The notes: generated by a model not told the origin, from the sequence alone. Shown: positions 36,556 through 47,169, counted from the stretch's first letter. The stretch is 64,000 bases of DNA from Salvelinus alpinus (GCF_045679555.1 NC_092122.1:12451043-12515042); one strand, 5' to 3'. Made by a program: numbers and translations.

Positions 36556-37182
36556 AGCACTGGAAGGTCTATGATACTCATATATTCAAACAGCATGTTT
36601 CTAGCCAAACGGCATACACAGGGGTTAGTTGTAATTATACTGCAGTGTGCTATGCAGTATGCTCTTTTGTAGCATGTACAGATACTACTGCTGTCAAATT
36701 TGTCAGTCTTGATCAACTGACCTCTGATCTTGAACTCCCTCTAGTGGATATTCAAAATACTGGTAAAAAATGTTCAGACTGAAAATAATAATTATTTAAC
36801 CTTTATTTAACTAGGCAAGTCAGTGAAGAACAATTTCTTATTTACAATGATAGCCTAGGAACAGTGGGTTAACTGCCTTGTTCATGGGTAGACCAACAGA
36901 TTTTTACCTTGCCAACGCTCCAACCACTAGGCTACCTGCAGCCATGATTAGTCTGGCTGGGGCCGCCATGCTTCACCTCACCCGGATGCTCTAAACACAT
37001 GAATCAGAACACGTGAGTTATGATTGTAATGTAATATGTGGTTATCATATTGTTCAGTATGTGCGTCCATGGCCTTAGGAGGCAAATGAGAATGGTTATG
37101 CATGCTTGTTAAGTTATTCAACAGTCACCAAAGAGGGCCCATAAATAGTAGACCTTTCCCAGAAAGACAGGTTTAGGGTTAA
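36556..37182. repeat. Segmental duplication, copy A (upstream of lectin)
   Basis: Shares 'tctatgatactcatatattc', 'ccatgcttcacctcac', 'gagttatgattgtaatg' and 'tcccagaaagaca' in the same order with 59394-59795 (copy B). Copy A contains an HpaI SINE that copy B lacks. Confidence 0.8.
36786..36946 (-). mobile_element. HpaI-type SINE (minus strand)
   Basis: Reverse complement of the HpaI consensus ('ttaactaggcaagtcagtg', 'gtgggttaactgccttgttc', 'ccactaggctacctgc'). It is absent from the matching position of duplication copy B near 59535-59560, so it inserted after the duplication. Confidence 0.88.
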
Positions 37183-37280
37183 GTATGCTTTTGTATACTT
37201 TGTACACAGTAGTTCTGAAACTAGTGCTCACGAGACTAAAGTGGTCCTCGAAAATTGCATACTACATCAAATATATGCAT

Positions 37281-38790
37281 GTACAGTGCCTTCGGAATGT
37301 ATTCAAACCCCTTGACATTTTCCACATTTTGTTAGGTTACAGCCTTATTCTAAAATGTATTAAATCAATCTACACACAATACCCAATAATGACAAAGCAA
37401 AAAAACAGAAATATCACATTTACATTAGAATTCAGACCCTGTACTCAGTACTTTGTTGATGCACTTTTGGTAGCGATTACAGCCTCGAGTTTCTCCCATT
37501 CTTCTCTGCAGATCCTCTCAAGCTCTGTCGGATTGGATGGGGAGCGTTGCTGCACATCTATTTTCAGGTCTCTTCAGTGATGTTTGATCAGGTTCAAGTC
37601 CGGGCTCTGGCTGGGCCACTCAAGGACATTCAGAGACTTATCCCGAAGCCACTCCTGTGTTGTCTTGGCTGTGTGCTTAGGGTCGTTGTCCTGTTGGAAG
37701 GTGAACCTTCACCCCAGTCTGAGGTCCTGAGCGCTCTGGAGCAGGTTTTCATCGAGGATCTCTCTGTACTTTGCTCCATTCATCTTTTCCTCGATCCTGA
37801 CTAGTCTCCCAGTCCCTGCCACTGAAAAACATCCCCACAGCATGATGCTGCCACTACCATGCTTCACCGTAGAGATGGTGCCAGGTTTACTCCAGATGTG
37901 ACACTTGGCATTTGGGCCAAAGAGTTCAATCTTAGTTTCATCAGACCAGATAATCTTTTTTCTCATGGTCTGAGAGTCTTTAGGTGCCTTTTGGCAAACT
38001 CCAAGCAGGCTCTCATGTGCCTTTTACTGAGGAGTGGCTTCCGTCTGAATACTCTACCATGAAGGCCTAATTGGTGGAATGCTTGTCCTGGAAGGTTCTC
38101 CCATTTGCACAGAGGTACCCTAGAGCTCTGTCAGAGTGACCATCAGGTTCTTTTTTATTTTTATTTGTTTATTTATCTTTTTAGGGGGTGCATCAGCTTT
38201 AATATTGCGGATAGATTGTTGCTTCCATCAATGTAATTGTCTGCCTCATTTCCAATCCCTCATATATTTTTGGGGGTAAATATATATATCATACATACAC
38301 ATACCCATTTACATACACGTAACATACTTTTTAGAATATACCTTTATTATTCCCCGCAAACCCTACCACCCCTCCCCCAATTGGAGTAAACTAATAAACA
38401 ATAACACTTAGGCTTCTACCTTCAGTTTATACATATTAAACACACTTTACAGACACAATCTATTTTACAATAGTTATATTTTGTTTGTTTTTAGTCCTTC
38501 CTTTTAGACCATCAGGTTCTTTATCAATGGAAACAGGATGCACCTGAGCTCCATGTTGAGTATCATAGCAAAGGGTCTCAATATTTATGTAAATAAGGTA
38601 TTTCTGTATTTTGGTTTTAATAAATGTGGTAAAATGTCTAAAAACCGGTTTTCACTTTGTCATTATGGGGTATTGTGTGTAGATTGCTGAGGATTGTTAT
38701 TAAATTAATACATTTAAGAATAAGGCTGTAACGTACATTTCTTTCGGGAAAAAGTCAAGGTGTCTGATTATTTTCCGAAGGCACTGAATG
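37281..38790 (-). mobile_element. Tc1-like transposon remnant
   Basis: Termini 'cagtgccttcggaatgtatt' and 'ttattttccgaaggcactg' are inverted repeats. The minus strand retains a transposase block (37966-37709) with the first catalytic aspartate in IWSDETK and WGCFS downstream. The rest is frameshifted. A retro-insertion splits the element at 38154-38506. Confidence 0.85.
38154..38506 (-). mobile_element. Retro-insertion nested in the Tc1 element
   Basis: It is flanked by a 16-bp direct repeat, GACCATCAGGTTCTTT (38138-38153 and 38507-38522). The plus-strand left edge is T-rich, so the element inserted in minus orientation with an A-rich 3' end. The body has no ORF. It is probably a LINE 3' end or SINE. 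Confidence 0.8.
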
Positions 38791-39364
38791 TGCGTTATTG
38801 CTCTCTCTCGCTCTACTGTATGTACATCTTGCTAGCTGTCGCTCAAATGGCAAGGGGCAAAAGCTCATTGGCTGGAACTCGAGTTGCTAGGGGCTGACCC
38901 GCGTGGGGGTAATGTAGGGGAAGTTGCGCTGCACAGCTTCCAACAAAAAGTCAATTTCAAGCTAGGGATTTTGTGGATAATTGAGTTAAGACAGTAGTTC
39001 TGCTCGTAGAACTACACATTGACACATCCAGCCCAAAGCGAGAGGTTTAAAACATACTTACTAGTCGGCAAAGTTCCGGAGAGTGTCAACTGAGATTTAC
39101 CCATCATTTCCCTGAGCGCAAAGCCTTGATTTAATAATCAAATGAGGACTAGCACATATCCGGTTGTGCTACTCAACATGGTGATGTTGACTCTGGTCTT
39201 GGTCATATGCCAACCGAAGAATATCGACTTGTAATTTGATAATGCCAACCAGAAGTTAAATTGTACTTTTACTAATGGGATACTACAAGTACTTTCTTAC
39301 TTTATAACAAATTGTGTACTTCATGACCAATATTTTGGTGTCAAAAAGCATTATTTTAAATAAA

Positions 39365-39745
39365 TGTACATAGTACATTTCAAATCATGTCACCTTTATG
39401 AGTTACAGTATTCTTTGACAACCTTTTAGAAACATTTATTTAACAATGTCTGTCTTTCAGGACATTTTTAGCACATTTTGTATTTTCTGTCCTTAAACAC
39501 ACAATCAAACAATTTTTTAAACTACTACTCTAAAGTAATGTAAAAACGTTACTTGAAGGGGGTTAGTCATTCTTAACACCTTGGTACAGTACATAGTACA
39601 TTTCAGATCATGTCACCTTTATGAGGTACAGTATCCTTTGACAACCGTCTAGGTACATTATTTAACATCAATGTCCATGTCTTTAAGGACATTTTTAGGA
39701 CAATTGTTTATCTTCTGTCCTTAGGCACACAATCAAACAATTCCT
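39365..39745. repeat. ~220-bp-period tandem duplication before the CTLD exon
   Basis: 39365-39514 and 39588-39745 share 'acatagtacattt', 'atcatgtcacctttatgag', 'ctttgacaacc', 'ttctgtccttaggcacacaa'-like and 'caatcaaacaatt'. The second copy continues into the splice acceptor of the lectin exon (CTCAG|AGCTT). The first copy diverges there, so only one acceptor remains. Confidence 0.8.
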
Positions 39746-39891
39746 CAGAGCTTAAATATTGCATGGATCAAGGTTCTTTGACATGGGAGGGGGCACAGGC
39801 GGCTTGCCGAGCCAATGGAGATGACTTAGCGAGCATCCTCACCCAAGAGGAATACACAGCATTCCAAAGCATATCAGAAACACAGCAGTAT

Positions 39892-40376
39892 GCCTCCCGG
39901 GTGGCGCAGTGGTCTAGAGCACTGCATCGCAGTGCTATGCTGCGCCACCAGAGTCTGGGTTCGCGCCCAGGCTCTGTCGCAGCCGGCCGCGACCGGGAGG
40001 TCCGTGGGGCGACGCACAATTGGCTTAGCGTCGTCCGGGTTAGGGAGGGTTTGGCCGGTAGGGATATCCTTGTCTCATCGCGCTCCAGCGACTCCTGTGG
40101 CGGGCCGGGCGCAGTGCGCGCTAACTGAGGGGGGCGGGTGCACGGTGTTTCCTCCGACACATTGGTGCGGCTGGCTTCCGGGTTGGAGGCGCGCTGTGTT
40201 AAGAAGCAGTGCGGCTTGGTTGGGTTGTGCTTCGGAGGACGCATGACTTTCGACCTTCGTCTCTCCCGAGCCCGTACGGGAGTTGTAGCGATGAGACAAG
40301 ATAGTAATTACTAGCGATTGGATACCACGAAAAATTGGGGAGAAAAGGGGATAAAAATTAAAAAAAAAAAAAAAAA
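39892..40376 (+). mobile_element. Long tRNA-headed SINE inserted in the CTLD exon
   Basis: The head 'gcctcccgggtggcgcagtg' with 'gcatcgcagtgctatgctgc' is tRNA-derived. The body 'cgcagccggccgcgaccggg' and 'cctccgacacattggtgcgg' lead to a poly(A) tail at 40359-40376. The target duplication is ACAGCAG(TAT): 39882-39891 on the left and ACAGCAG at 40377-40383 on the right, where the gap begins. A partial minus-strand copy lies at 63825-64000. Confidence 0.9.
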
Positions 40377-40383
40377 ACAGCAG

Positions 40384-40483
40384 NNNNNNNNNNNNNNNNN
40401 NNNNNNNNNNNNNNNNNNNNNNNNNNNNNNNNNNNNNNNNNNNNNNNNNNNNNNNNNNNNNNNNNNNNNNNNNNNNNNNNNNN
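40384..40483. other. Assembly gap, 100 N
   Basis: Exactly 100 N, a conventional unknown-size scaffold join. It follows directly on the SINE's right target duplication. Confidence 0.99.
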
Positions 40484-40649
40484 AACTACAACGATAATCC
40501 AATAAAAGGCTTTCACTTCTGTAGTTAGCTGATAGCACTACCCTACTATCACAGTCATTATTCAAAGTACCCAACATTCCCATCAATGCAGCAATGTGTT
40601 CCATCCTGTAATAATTTGGCTTGGCTATTATGTGATGTGGTTCACTTAC

Positions 40650-40963
40650 TGGTACTGCCACTCCCTCCATCAGTGGTCAAAGCTGATCCTGGAAGTTCAT
40701 CAAAACAGTCTATAATCAACACATTATAATGTAACTCTATTTTCACCCAAACAAAAGCTGGACCTCCGTAGACATTGAAAGTAAATGTAGTTATAGAGCT
40801 TAACAGGAAGTGTCCAGACCTTCTGACTGATGTTAAACTGACTTTGGCATCCTCAAAAAGAAATGTTATCATAAAACAATGTTGTTATATATTTTTTAAT
40901 CATATTACCTGCTAGGTACACTAGCAGCAGAAGTAGATTAAGCAGGGTGTGTGTATCCTTCAT
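40650..40963 (-). CDS. First two exons of an unrecognised secreted protein (partial)
   Basis: The ATG at 40963 opens a classic signal peptide, MKDTHTLLNLLLLLVYLA, in a 55-bp exon ending at GCAG|GTAATA (40909). A second exon, 40841-40650, follows in phase after a CCAAAG acceptor and ends at a strong donor (ACCA|GTAAGTG). It encodes a beta-rich stretch (SITTFTFNVYGGPAFVWVKI) and a Gly/Ser/Thr-rich end (TTDGGSGSTS). I do not recognise the family. The rest of the gene would lie to the left, beyond the gap, or elsewhere if this contig is misplaced. An LTR element starts 109 bp upstream of the ATG. Confidence 0.5.
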
Positions 40964-41071
40964 TGTCTTGCAGCGATGGAGTGAGGTGAATGGACACCAG
41001 GAAATGTGGGACTGTTACAGAGTCAAGTATTATAGTGAGAAGGTAAACAAACACACCTTATCAGAGAGAAC

Positions 41072-41547
41072 TGTCACGCCCTGGCCTTAGTATTATTTGT
41101 TTTCTTTATTATTTTAGTTAGGTCAGGGTGTGACATGGGGTATGTGTGTTTTGGGTGATTATATGGTATAGGGGGTGTTGGTTGTAGTGTATGGGTTTGT
41201 GTTGAGTGTATGTGTCTAGGTATGTCTATGGTTGAGTGTAGGTGTTTAGGAAAGTCTATGGTTGCCTGATTTGGTTCTCAATCAGAGACAGCTGGTTATT
41301 GTTGTCTCTGATTGGGAGCCATATTTAAGGTAGCCATAGGCTTTAGGTGTTTGTGGGTAATTGTCTATGTTGAACGTTTGTTGCTTTTTTGTGTGCACTA
41401 ACGTTTATAGCTTCACGGTCGTTTGTTGTTTTGTTTTGTTAGTTTGTAAAGTGTTTTGCTTCGTCTTTCCTTCTTCAAATAAAAAGAAGATGTCTTATTT
41501 TTCACATGCTGCGTTTTGGTCCGTCTCTCCTCCACACGATCGTGACA
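41072..41547 (+). repeat. 5' LTR of the non-autonomous element
   Basis: The TATA-like TATTTAAG at 41322-41329 gives a predicted transcript start near 41349-41353. AATAAAA sits at 41479-41484. The same body occurs as solo LTRs at 15186, 16177 and 17451. Confidence 0.9.
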
Positions 41548-43666
41548 GAATTACCCACCAAACAAGGATCAAGCAGCGTGATCAGTGGCAACAGGAGCAA
41601 GGAACAAAGGATTCATGGACATGGGAGGAGATTTTGGATGGAAAGGGACCTTGGGCACAACCGGGAGAATATCGCCTCCCTCGTGAAGAGCTGGAGGCAG
41701 CGAAAGCCGAGAGGAGGCGATATGAGGAGGCAGCACGGAGGCAAGGCTGGAAGCCCGCAAGTACAACCCAAAAATTTCTTGGGTGGGGGCTTAGAGGTAG
41801 TGGGCCGAGGGCAGGTAGGAGACCTGCGCCCACTTCCCAGGCTAACCGTGGAGAGCGGGAGTACGGGCGGACACCGTGTTACGCAGTAGAGCGCACGGTG
41901 TCTCCTGTACGTGTTCATAGCCCGGTGCGGGTTATTCCACCTCCCCGCACTGGTAGGGCTAGATTGGGCATTGAGCCAGGTGCCATGAAGCCGGCTCAAC
42001 GCGTCTGGTCTCCAGTGCGTCTCCTCGGGCCGGCTTACATGGCACCAGCCTTACGCATGGTGTCCCCGGTTCGCTTACATAGCCCGGTGCGGGTTATTCC
42101 ACCTCCCCGCACTGGGCGGGCGACGGGGACCATTCAACCAGGTAAGGTTGGGCAGGCTCGGTGCTCAAGGGAGTCAGTACGCCTGCACGGTCCGGAATTT
42201 CCGGCGCCACCTCCCCGCCCCAGTCCAGTTCCACCAGTGCCTACACCACGCACCAGGCTTCCAGTGTGTCTCCAGAGCCCTGTTCCTCCTCCACGCACTC
42301 GTCCAATGGTGCGTGTCTCCCGCCCATTACCACCTGTGCCTACGCCACGCACCAAGTCTCCTGTGCGTCTCCAGAGTCCTGTGCATCCTGTTGCTGCTCC
42401 CCGCACTAGCCTTGAAGTGCGTGTCCCCAGCCCGGTACCACCAGTGCCGGCACCACGCACTAGGCCTAATGTGGGATCCAGGGTCCAGTATGCCCTGTTC
42501 CTTCTCCCCGCACTAGCCTTGAGATGCGTGTCTCCAGCCCGGTACCACCAGTTCCGGCACCACGCACCAGGCCTACAGTGCGCCTCATCCGGCCAGAGCC
42601 ATCCGTCTCCCCAGCGCCATCTGAGCCATCCGTCTCCCCAGCGCCATCTGAGCCATCCGTCTGCCCAGTGCCGTCTAAGCCATCCGTCTGCCCAGTGCCG
42701 TCTGAGCCATCCGTCTGCCCAGTGCCGTCTGAGCCATCTGTCTGTCCCGAGCCATTAGAGCCGCCCGTCTGTCCCGAGCCGTCAGAGCCGTTCGTCAGTC
42801 AGGAGCTGCTAGAGCCATTCGTCAGACAGGATCTGCCAGAGCCGCCAACCAGACAGGATCTGCCAGAGCCGCCAACCAGACAGGATCTGCCAGAGCCGCC
42901 AACCAGACAGGATCTGCCAGAGCCGCCAACCAGACAGGATCTGCCAGAGCCGCCAACCAGACAGGATCTGCCAGAGCCGCCAACCAGACAGGATCTGCCA
43001 GAACCGCCAACCAGACAGGATCTGCCAGAGCCGCCAACCAGACAGGATCTGCCAGAGCCGCCAACCAGACAGGATCTGCCAGAGCCGCCAACCAGACAGG
43101 ATCTGCCAGAGCCGCCAACCAGACAGGATCTGCCAGAACCGCAAACCAGACAGGATCTGCCAGAGCCGCCAGCGAGCCATGAGCGTCCAGAGCCGCCAGC
43201 GAGCCATGAGCGTCCAGAGCCGCCAGCCAGCCATGAGCGTCCAGAGCCGTCAGCCAGCCATGAGCGTCCAGAGCCGTCAGCCTGCCATGAGCGTCCAGAG
43301 CCGTCAGCCTGCCATGAGCGTCCAGAGCCGCCAGCCAGCCATGGGCGTCCAGAGTCGCCCGCCAGCCATGGGCGTCCAGAGTCGCCCGCCAGCCATGGGC
43401 AGCCAGAGTCGCCCGCCAGCCATGGGCAGCCAGAGTCGCCCGCCAGCCATGGGCAGCCAGAGTCGCCCGCCAGCCATGGGCAGCCAGAGTCGCCCGCCAG
43501 CCATGGGCAGCCAGAGTCGCACGCCAGCCATGGGCAGCCAGAGTCGCCAGTCAGCCGGGATCGGCTGAATCCGCCAGTCAGCCAGGATCTACCAGAGACA
43601 CCGAAGCGGATATTGACAATGCTGGAGTGGGGGCCACGTCCCGCACCCGAGCCGCCGCCATATTAG
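41490..43666 (+). CDS. Internal ORF of the LTR element: gag-like head plus 9-residue repeats (one frameshift)
   Basis: An in-frame ATG at 41490, within the LTR, opens a frame running through a charged region (DSWTWEEILDGKGPW, REELEAAKAERRRYEEAARR) that could act as a coiled coil. Next comes a Pro/Arg-rich region with recurring SPVPPVPAPRTRP. The frame changes near 42470, and the second frame (ORF 42524-43666) continues with about 35 nine-residue units: PSEPSVSPA, then QDLPEPPTR, then PASHERPEP, then PASHGQPES. It ends WGPRPAPEPPPY and TAG. No zinc knuckle or enzyme motif is visible. The product is unknown, and a gag-like structural role is only inferred from position and the basic, coiled head. 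Confidence 0.6.
42597..43560 (+). repeat. 27-bp tandem repeat array coding for 9-residue units
   Basis: There are roughly 35 units of 27 bp in three or four variant blocks: 'ccatctgagccatccgtctc', 'cagacaggatctgccagagc', 'gccatgagcgtccagagccg' and 'gccatgggcagccagagtcg'. Because 27 is a multiple of 3, repeat-number changes keep the ORF open. Open frames on the other strand and in other phases (e.g. WRLWQILSG repeats) are shadows of this periodicity. Confidence 0.93.
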
Positions 43667-43737
43667 GGCCCACCCCGGACCCTTCCTTTATATGTCAGGT
43701 TTTGCGGCCGGAGTCCGCACCTTTTGGGGGGGGGTAC

Positions 43738-44212
43738 TGTCACGCCCTGGCCTTAGTATTATTTGTTTTCTTTATTATTTTAGTTAGGTCAGGGTGTGAC
43801 AAGGGGTATGTGTGTTTTGTGTGATTATATGGTATAGGGGGTGTTGGTTGTAGTGTATGGGTTTGTGTTGAGTGTATGTGTCTAGGTATGTCTATGGTTG
43901 AGTGTAGGTGTTTAGGAAAGTCTATGGTTGCCTGATTTGGTTCTCAATCAGAGACAGCTGGTTATTGTTGTCTCTGATTGGGAGCCATATTTAAGGTAGC
44001 CATAGGCTTTAGGTGTTTGTGGGTAATTGTCTATGTTGAACGTTTGTTGCTTTTTGTGTGCACTAACGTTTATAGCTTCACGGTCGTTTGTTGTTTTGTT
44101 TTGTTAGTTTGTAAAGTGTTTTGCTTCGTCTTTCCTTCTTCAAATAAAAAGAAGATGTCTTATTTTTCACATGCTGTGTTTTGGTCCGTCTCTCCTCCAC
44201 ACGATCGTGACA
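43738..44212 (+). repeat. 3' LTR of the non-autonomous element
   Basis: Nearly identical to the 5' LTR, with one T-run indel and about three substitutions, e.g. ACATGGGG versus ACAAGGGG after the first GTGTG. Confidence 0.9.
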
Positions 44213-44639
44213 AGAACAGACTGAGAGCAAATCTGCCCTTCCCATTCAAACCTGCCCATTAAAAATACATTCTTTCTGTAGTGACCATTAAATAGGGCGA
44301 AACAGAACTGGCAGCTTTTACTATGAACTAACATGTAGAGGGCAATGTACTGAGGAATAAAATACGTGGTCTCCAACTCTCCATCCCTGGTCCTGGGAGC
44401 TGAAGTCAATTAATTTACTATTTTTAATAGACAGAACCAATTGGAGGGAAAGATTAGAGACCATATGTGTAATACATGAGTGTATGACGAATTTAGGAGT
44501 GTCGAGAACGTGGTTTCAGTGCATGGCTTGTACCAGAATCTCTTATCAAAAGTCAAATACAGTGCAATGATGTCATACCTTTGGTTCTTTTAATGTAATT
44601 ACATTTGACCTCAAAAGGTTGTGTATAATACAAACTTTT

Positions 44640-45416
44640 ACTTTAGCTTTAGGAAAGCAGACTGAACCACTAGCATTTTCCTCTATGATTTTGCCTGTGT
44701 TTAGGTCAATTCCATTTCCTTTTTATCCTGAAAAACTCCCCAGTCGTTAACGTTTACAAGCATACCTTTAACATGATGCAGCCACCAGTGGTACTCTGTA
44801 GATTATATTGGATTTGTCCCAACCATAACACTTTGTATTCAGGACAAAAAGTTAATTGCTTTGCCACATTTATTGCAATTGTACTTTAATTAATGCCTTG
44901 TTTCAAACAGGATGTATGTTTTGGAATATTTGTATTCTGTACAGGCTTCCTTCTTTTCATTAGGTTAGTTTTGTGGAGTAACTATAATGTTGTTGATCCA
45001 TCCTTAGTTTTCTCCTATCACAGCCACTAAACTCTGTAACTGTTTTAAAGTCACCATTGGCCTCATAGTGAAATCCCTGAGCGGTTTCCTTCCTCTCCGG
45101 CAACTGAGTTAGGAAGGATGCCTGTATCTTTGTAGTGACTGGGTGTATGGATACACCATCCAAAATGTAATTAATAACTTCACCATGCTCAAGGGTATAT
45201 TCAAACATACAAAGTATTGACTCAGGGATGTGAATACTTATGTAAATTAGATATTTCTGTTTTTCATTTTTTATTAAATTATTATTATTTTTTAAACGTA
45301 ATTCCACTTTGTCATTATGGGATATTGTGTGTAGATTGGTGAGAAAAACAATCAATTTAATCAATGTTGAATTCAGGCTGTAACACAACAAAATGTGGAA
45401 TAATGAGATCGTTGGT
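44640..45416. mobile_element. Tc1-like (SALT/DTSsa-type) element remnant
   Basis: The right end 'gtaacacaacaaaatgtgga' with 'cattatgggatattgtgtgt' matches the terminal region of the element at 47983-49440. The interior words 'cattaggttagttttgtgga' and 'tgactgggtgta' also match that copy. No coding frame survives. The left boundary is uncertain. Confidence 0.7.
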
Positions 45417-45880
45417 ACTGGTGGCTTTGTAGGTGAATGCCTCATCCCAGTACTGTAGTTGACCCAGGGTGTAACCTGGCAGTCAAAGGTACAAATCTTA
45501 AGGACAGAACAGCAGTAAAACCTCCAACTGAAAAGGGACAGACAATAAATTCATATTAAAGTGGGTTAATTGACTATACTTTCTCCCTTCATTAAACATT
45601 TATTTTGGCAGTTAAGTACTGGAGAGTGGAGTAACATGAGGGCACTGATCTTGTTGGTAGTTGATCAGGATTCTCAGACATTTGTAACCGAGGATACTAG
45701 AGAAACTGAGTAAAGAAGGTACTGTAATGTTTCTTAGGCCTCATCTGACTTATTACAATGTAAATTGTTCCTCGGCCTTGCTCAAAATGACTAAGACAAA
45801 TTTGTGTTCCTAAGAAATTCACAAAATGCCTGAAAATCTGAATGTGATTATTCTATATACTGAAATGAAGAGACCCACCT

Positions 45881-46270
45881 CCTGTCCTCGTGGTGGTTAC
45901 TGTGATAACTGTACACCCCAGCAATTGCATGGTTGGTTCAGCATGTAAAGTCCATAAAGTTGTCGTAGTTATTAGCATAACCTGTCCTCGTGGTGGTTAC
46001 TGTGGTATCTGAAACAAAACAATATCAGATGGTATAAGTCAGCATACATCACTATAAAACAAAAGGTATGGCCGATACTGACTAAGCATCTCTTCAGCAT
46101 AACAGTTACAATTAGGGCAAAATAATATGTTTTCCATAACACATGAAATACAAATATTTCCTACCAGTCACCCCTTTTACCCTAGTACCTACATAGATTG
46201 GAAAGGACATAAACGGTGCATCAAAGCCATTATCCCACCCTTCAACTCTATATCCTGCTGAGAGAGACCA
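45881..46270 (-). other. Short exon-like segments of an unrecognised gene
   Basis: On the minus strand, an acceptor-like CAG precedes a GYRVEGWDNGFDAPFMSFP reading frame ending at a GTAGGT donor (46270-46200). A 27-bp motif encoding TTVTTTRT then occurs twice (46010-45981 and 45907-45881), about 100 bp apart, the first after TTTCAG. GYANNYDNFMDF and a stop follow. These could be exons of a Thr-rich secreted or mucin-like protein, but no family is recognised and phases are not all resolved. Confidence 0.25.
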
Positions 46271-47169
46271 AATTGTTGGCACCAGAGTTCTGTTCCAATA
46301 TCCACGCCATCATACCACTTAGAATGCATGCCAAATGAATTTGTTCATTCTAAGTGGTATGATAATATGGACATTGGAACGTAACCATTGGCAATGTTAT
46401 CCACAGTAAATGGATCGAGATGACTGCTCTTACCTGTCATAAGGATGAAGCCCGATGAAGGGATTCTCTATGTTTGGCTCTCTGCAGGAAATATTGTCTC
46501 CTTAGACAAGTGATGCTATTTTATACCCTTACTGTACATTAGGTAATAATCACATGTGATTAAATCTACTTACCCAATCATCTGACAGATCAGATATCTC
46601 TGGTAAAAGGCAAGAAGGCATAGCTACATACCTGTGACAACATTTTGAAGAATGTGAAGTAGGATCTGTTGCATAATAAACATTGCATGAGCCATCTTAT
46701 CAAGCCAGTAATTTACCACACAAAGCGACACACTTTTTTGTTGTTGATTCCGCCTATACAAAGGTCTTTCTGAAGTTTAAGCCAGTCTACATGACTATAA
46801 TAAACATTAAATGTACAATGAGAAAATAATCTTCCCAGTGCACATACAGTAGCTTGATTGTCCATTGAAAATATGAACTGTGAAATAGAATGTTTTCTGT
46901 CAGCTCAAAAACAATAGAACAGTATTTCAGGATGCATTCTATATGATCTGCATATACAAATAGCACTTAATGTAAGATAATATATCTAGTGGTCAATTAA
47001 TTACATTCCTTGAGATAAACATTACTTGTTAAATGTCACAAAGCTATATTGTTTGGTGTCTTATTAACAAACCAATCATTCCAGTCCGGATTAAAATGCA
47101 ACGGCTGTTAGGCGTATTGATCGGCTGGCTTTAGGATCATGCGGAGAATCGCTCAAAGAGAAGCTGCTA

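Larger units (their letters stand above)
41072..44212 (+). mobile_element. Complete non-autonomous LTR retrotransposon with AGAAC target duplication
   Basis: LTRs at 41072-41547 (476 bp) and 43738-44212 (475 bp) start TGTCACGCCC and end ATCGTGACA. By eye they differ at only about four places. The 5-bp duplication AGAAC flanks the whole unit (41067-41071 and 44213-44217). A G-rich polypurine tract precedes the 3' LTR (43722-43734). The internal 2.2 kb encodes no protease, reverse transcriptase, RNase H or integrase. The primer site just inside the 5' LTR (AATTACCCAC, 41549-41558) is complementary to GTGGGTAATT at 41353-41362. That lies about 30 bp after a TATTTAAG box, so self-priming as in Tf1/sushi is likely. 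This is a young insertion that must rely on pol proteins from another element. Confidence 0.9.

Noticed and set aside
37185-38062. Plus-strand ORFs at 37185-37804 and 37859-38062
   Set aside because: They lie antisense to Tc1 transposase remnants and read repeat termini.
42809-43531. Minus-strand ORFs of WRLWQILSG and related repeats, and MSVQSRQPA repeats on the plus strand
   Set aside because: The 27-bp period keeps every frame open. Only the plus-strand frame continuous with the upstream region and ending at 43666 is plausible.
42826-43560. Regular repeat spacing resembling a CRISPR array
   Set aside because: Units are contiguous 27-bp coding repeats without unique spacers, inside a eukaryotic LTR element.
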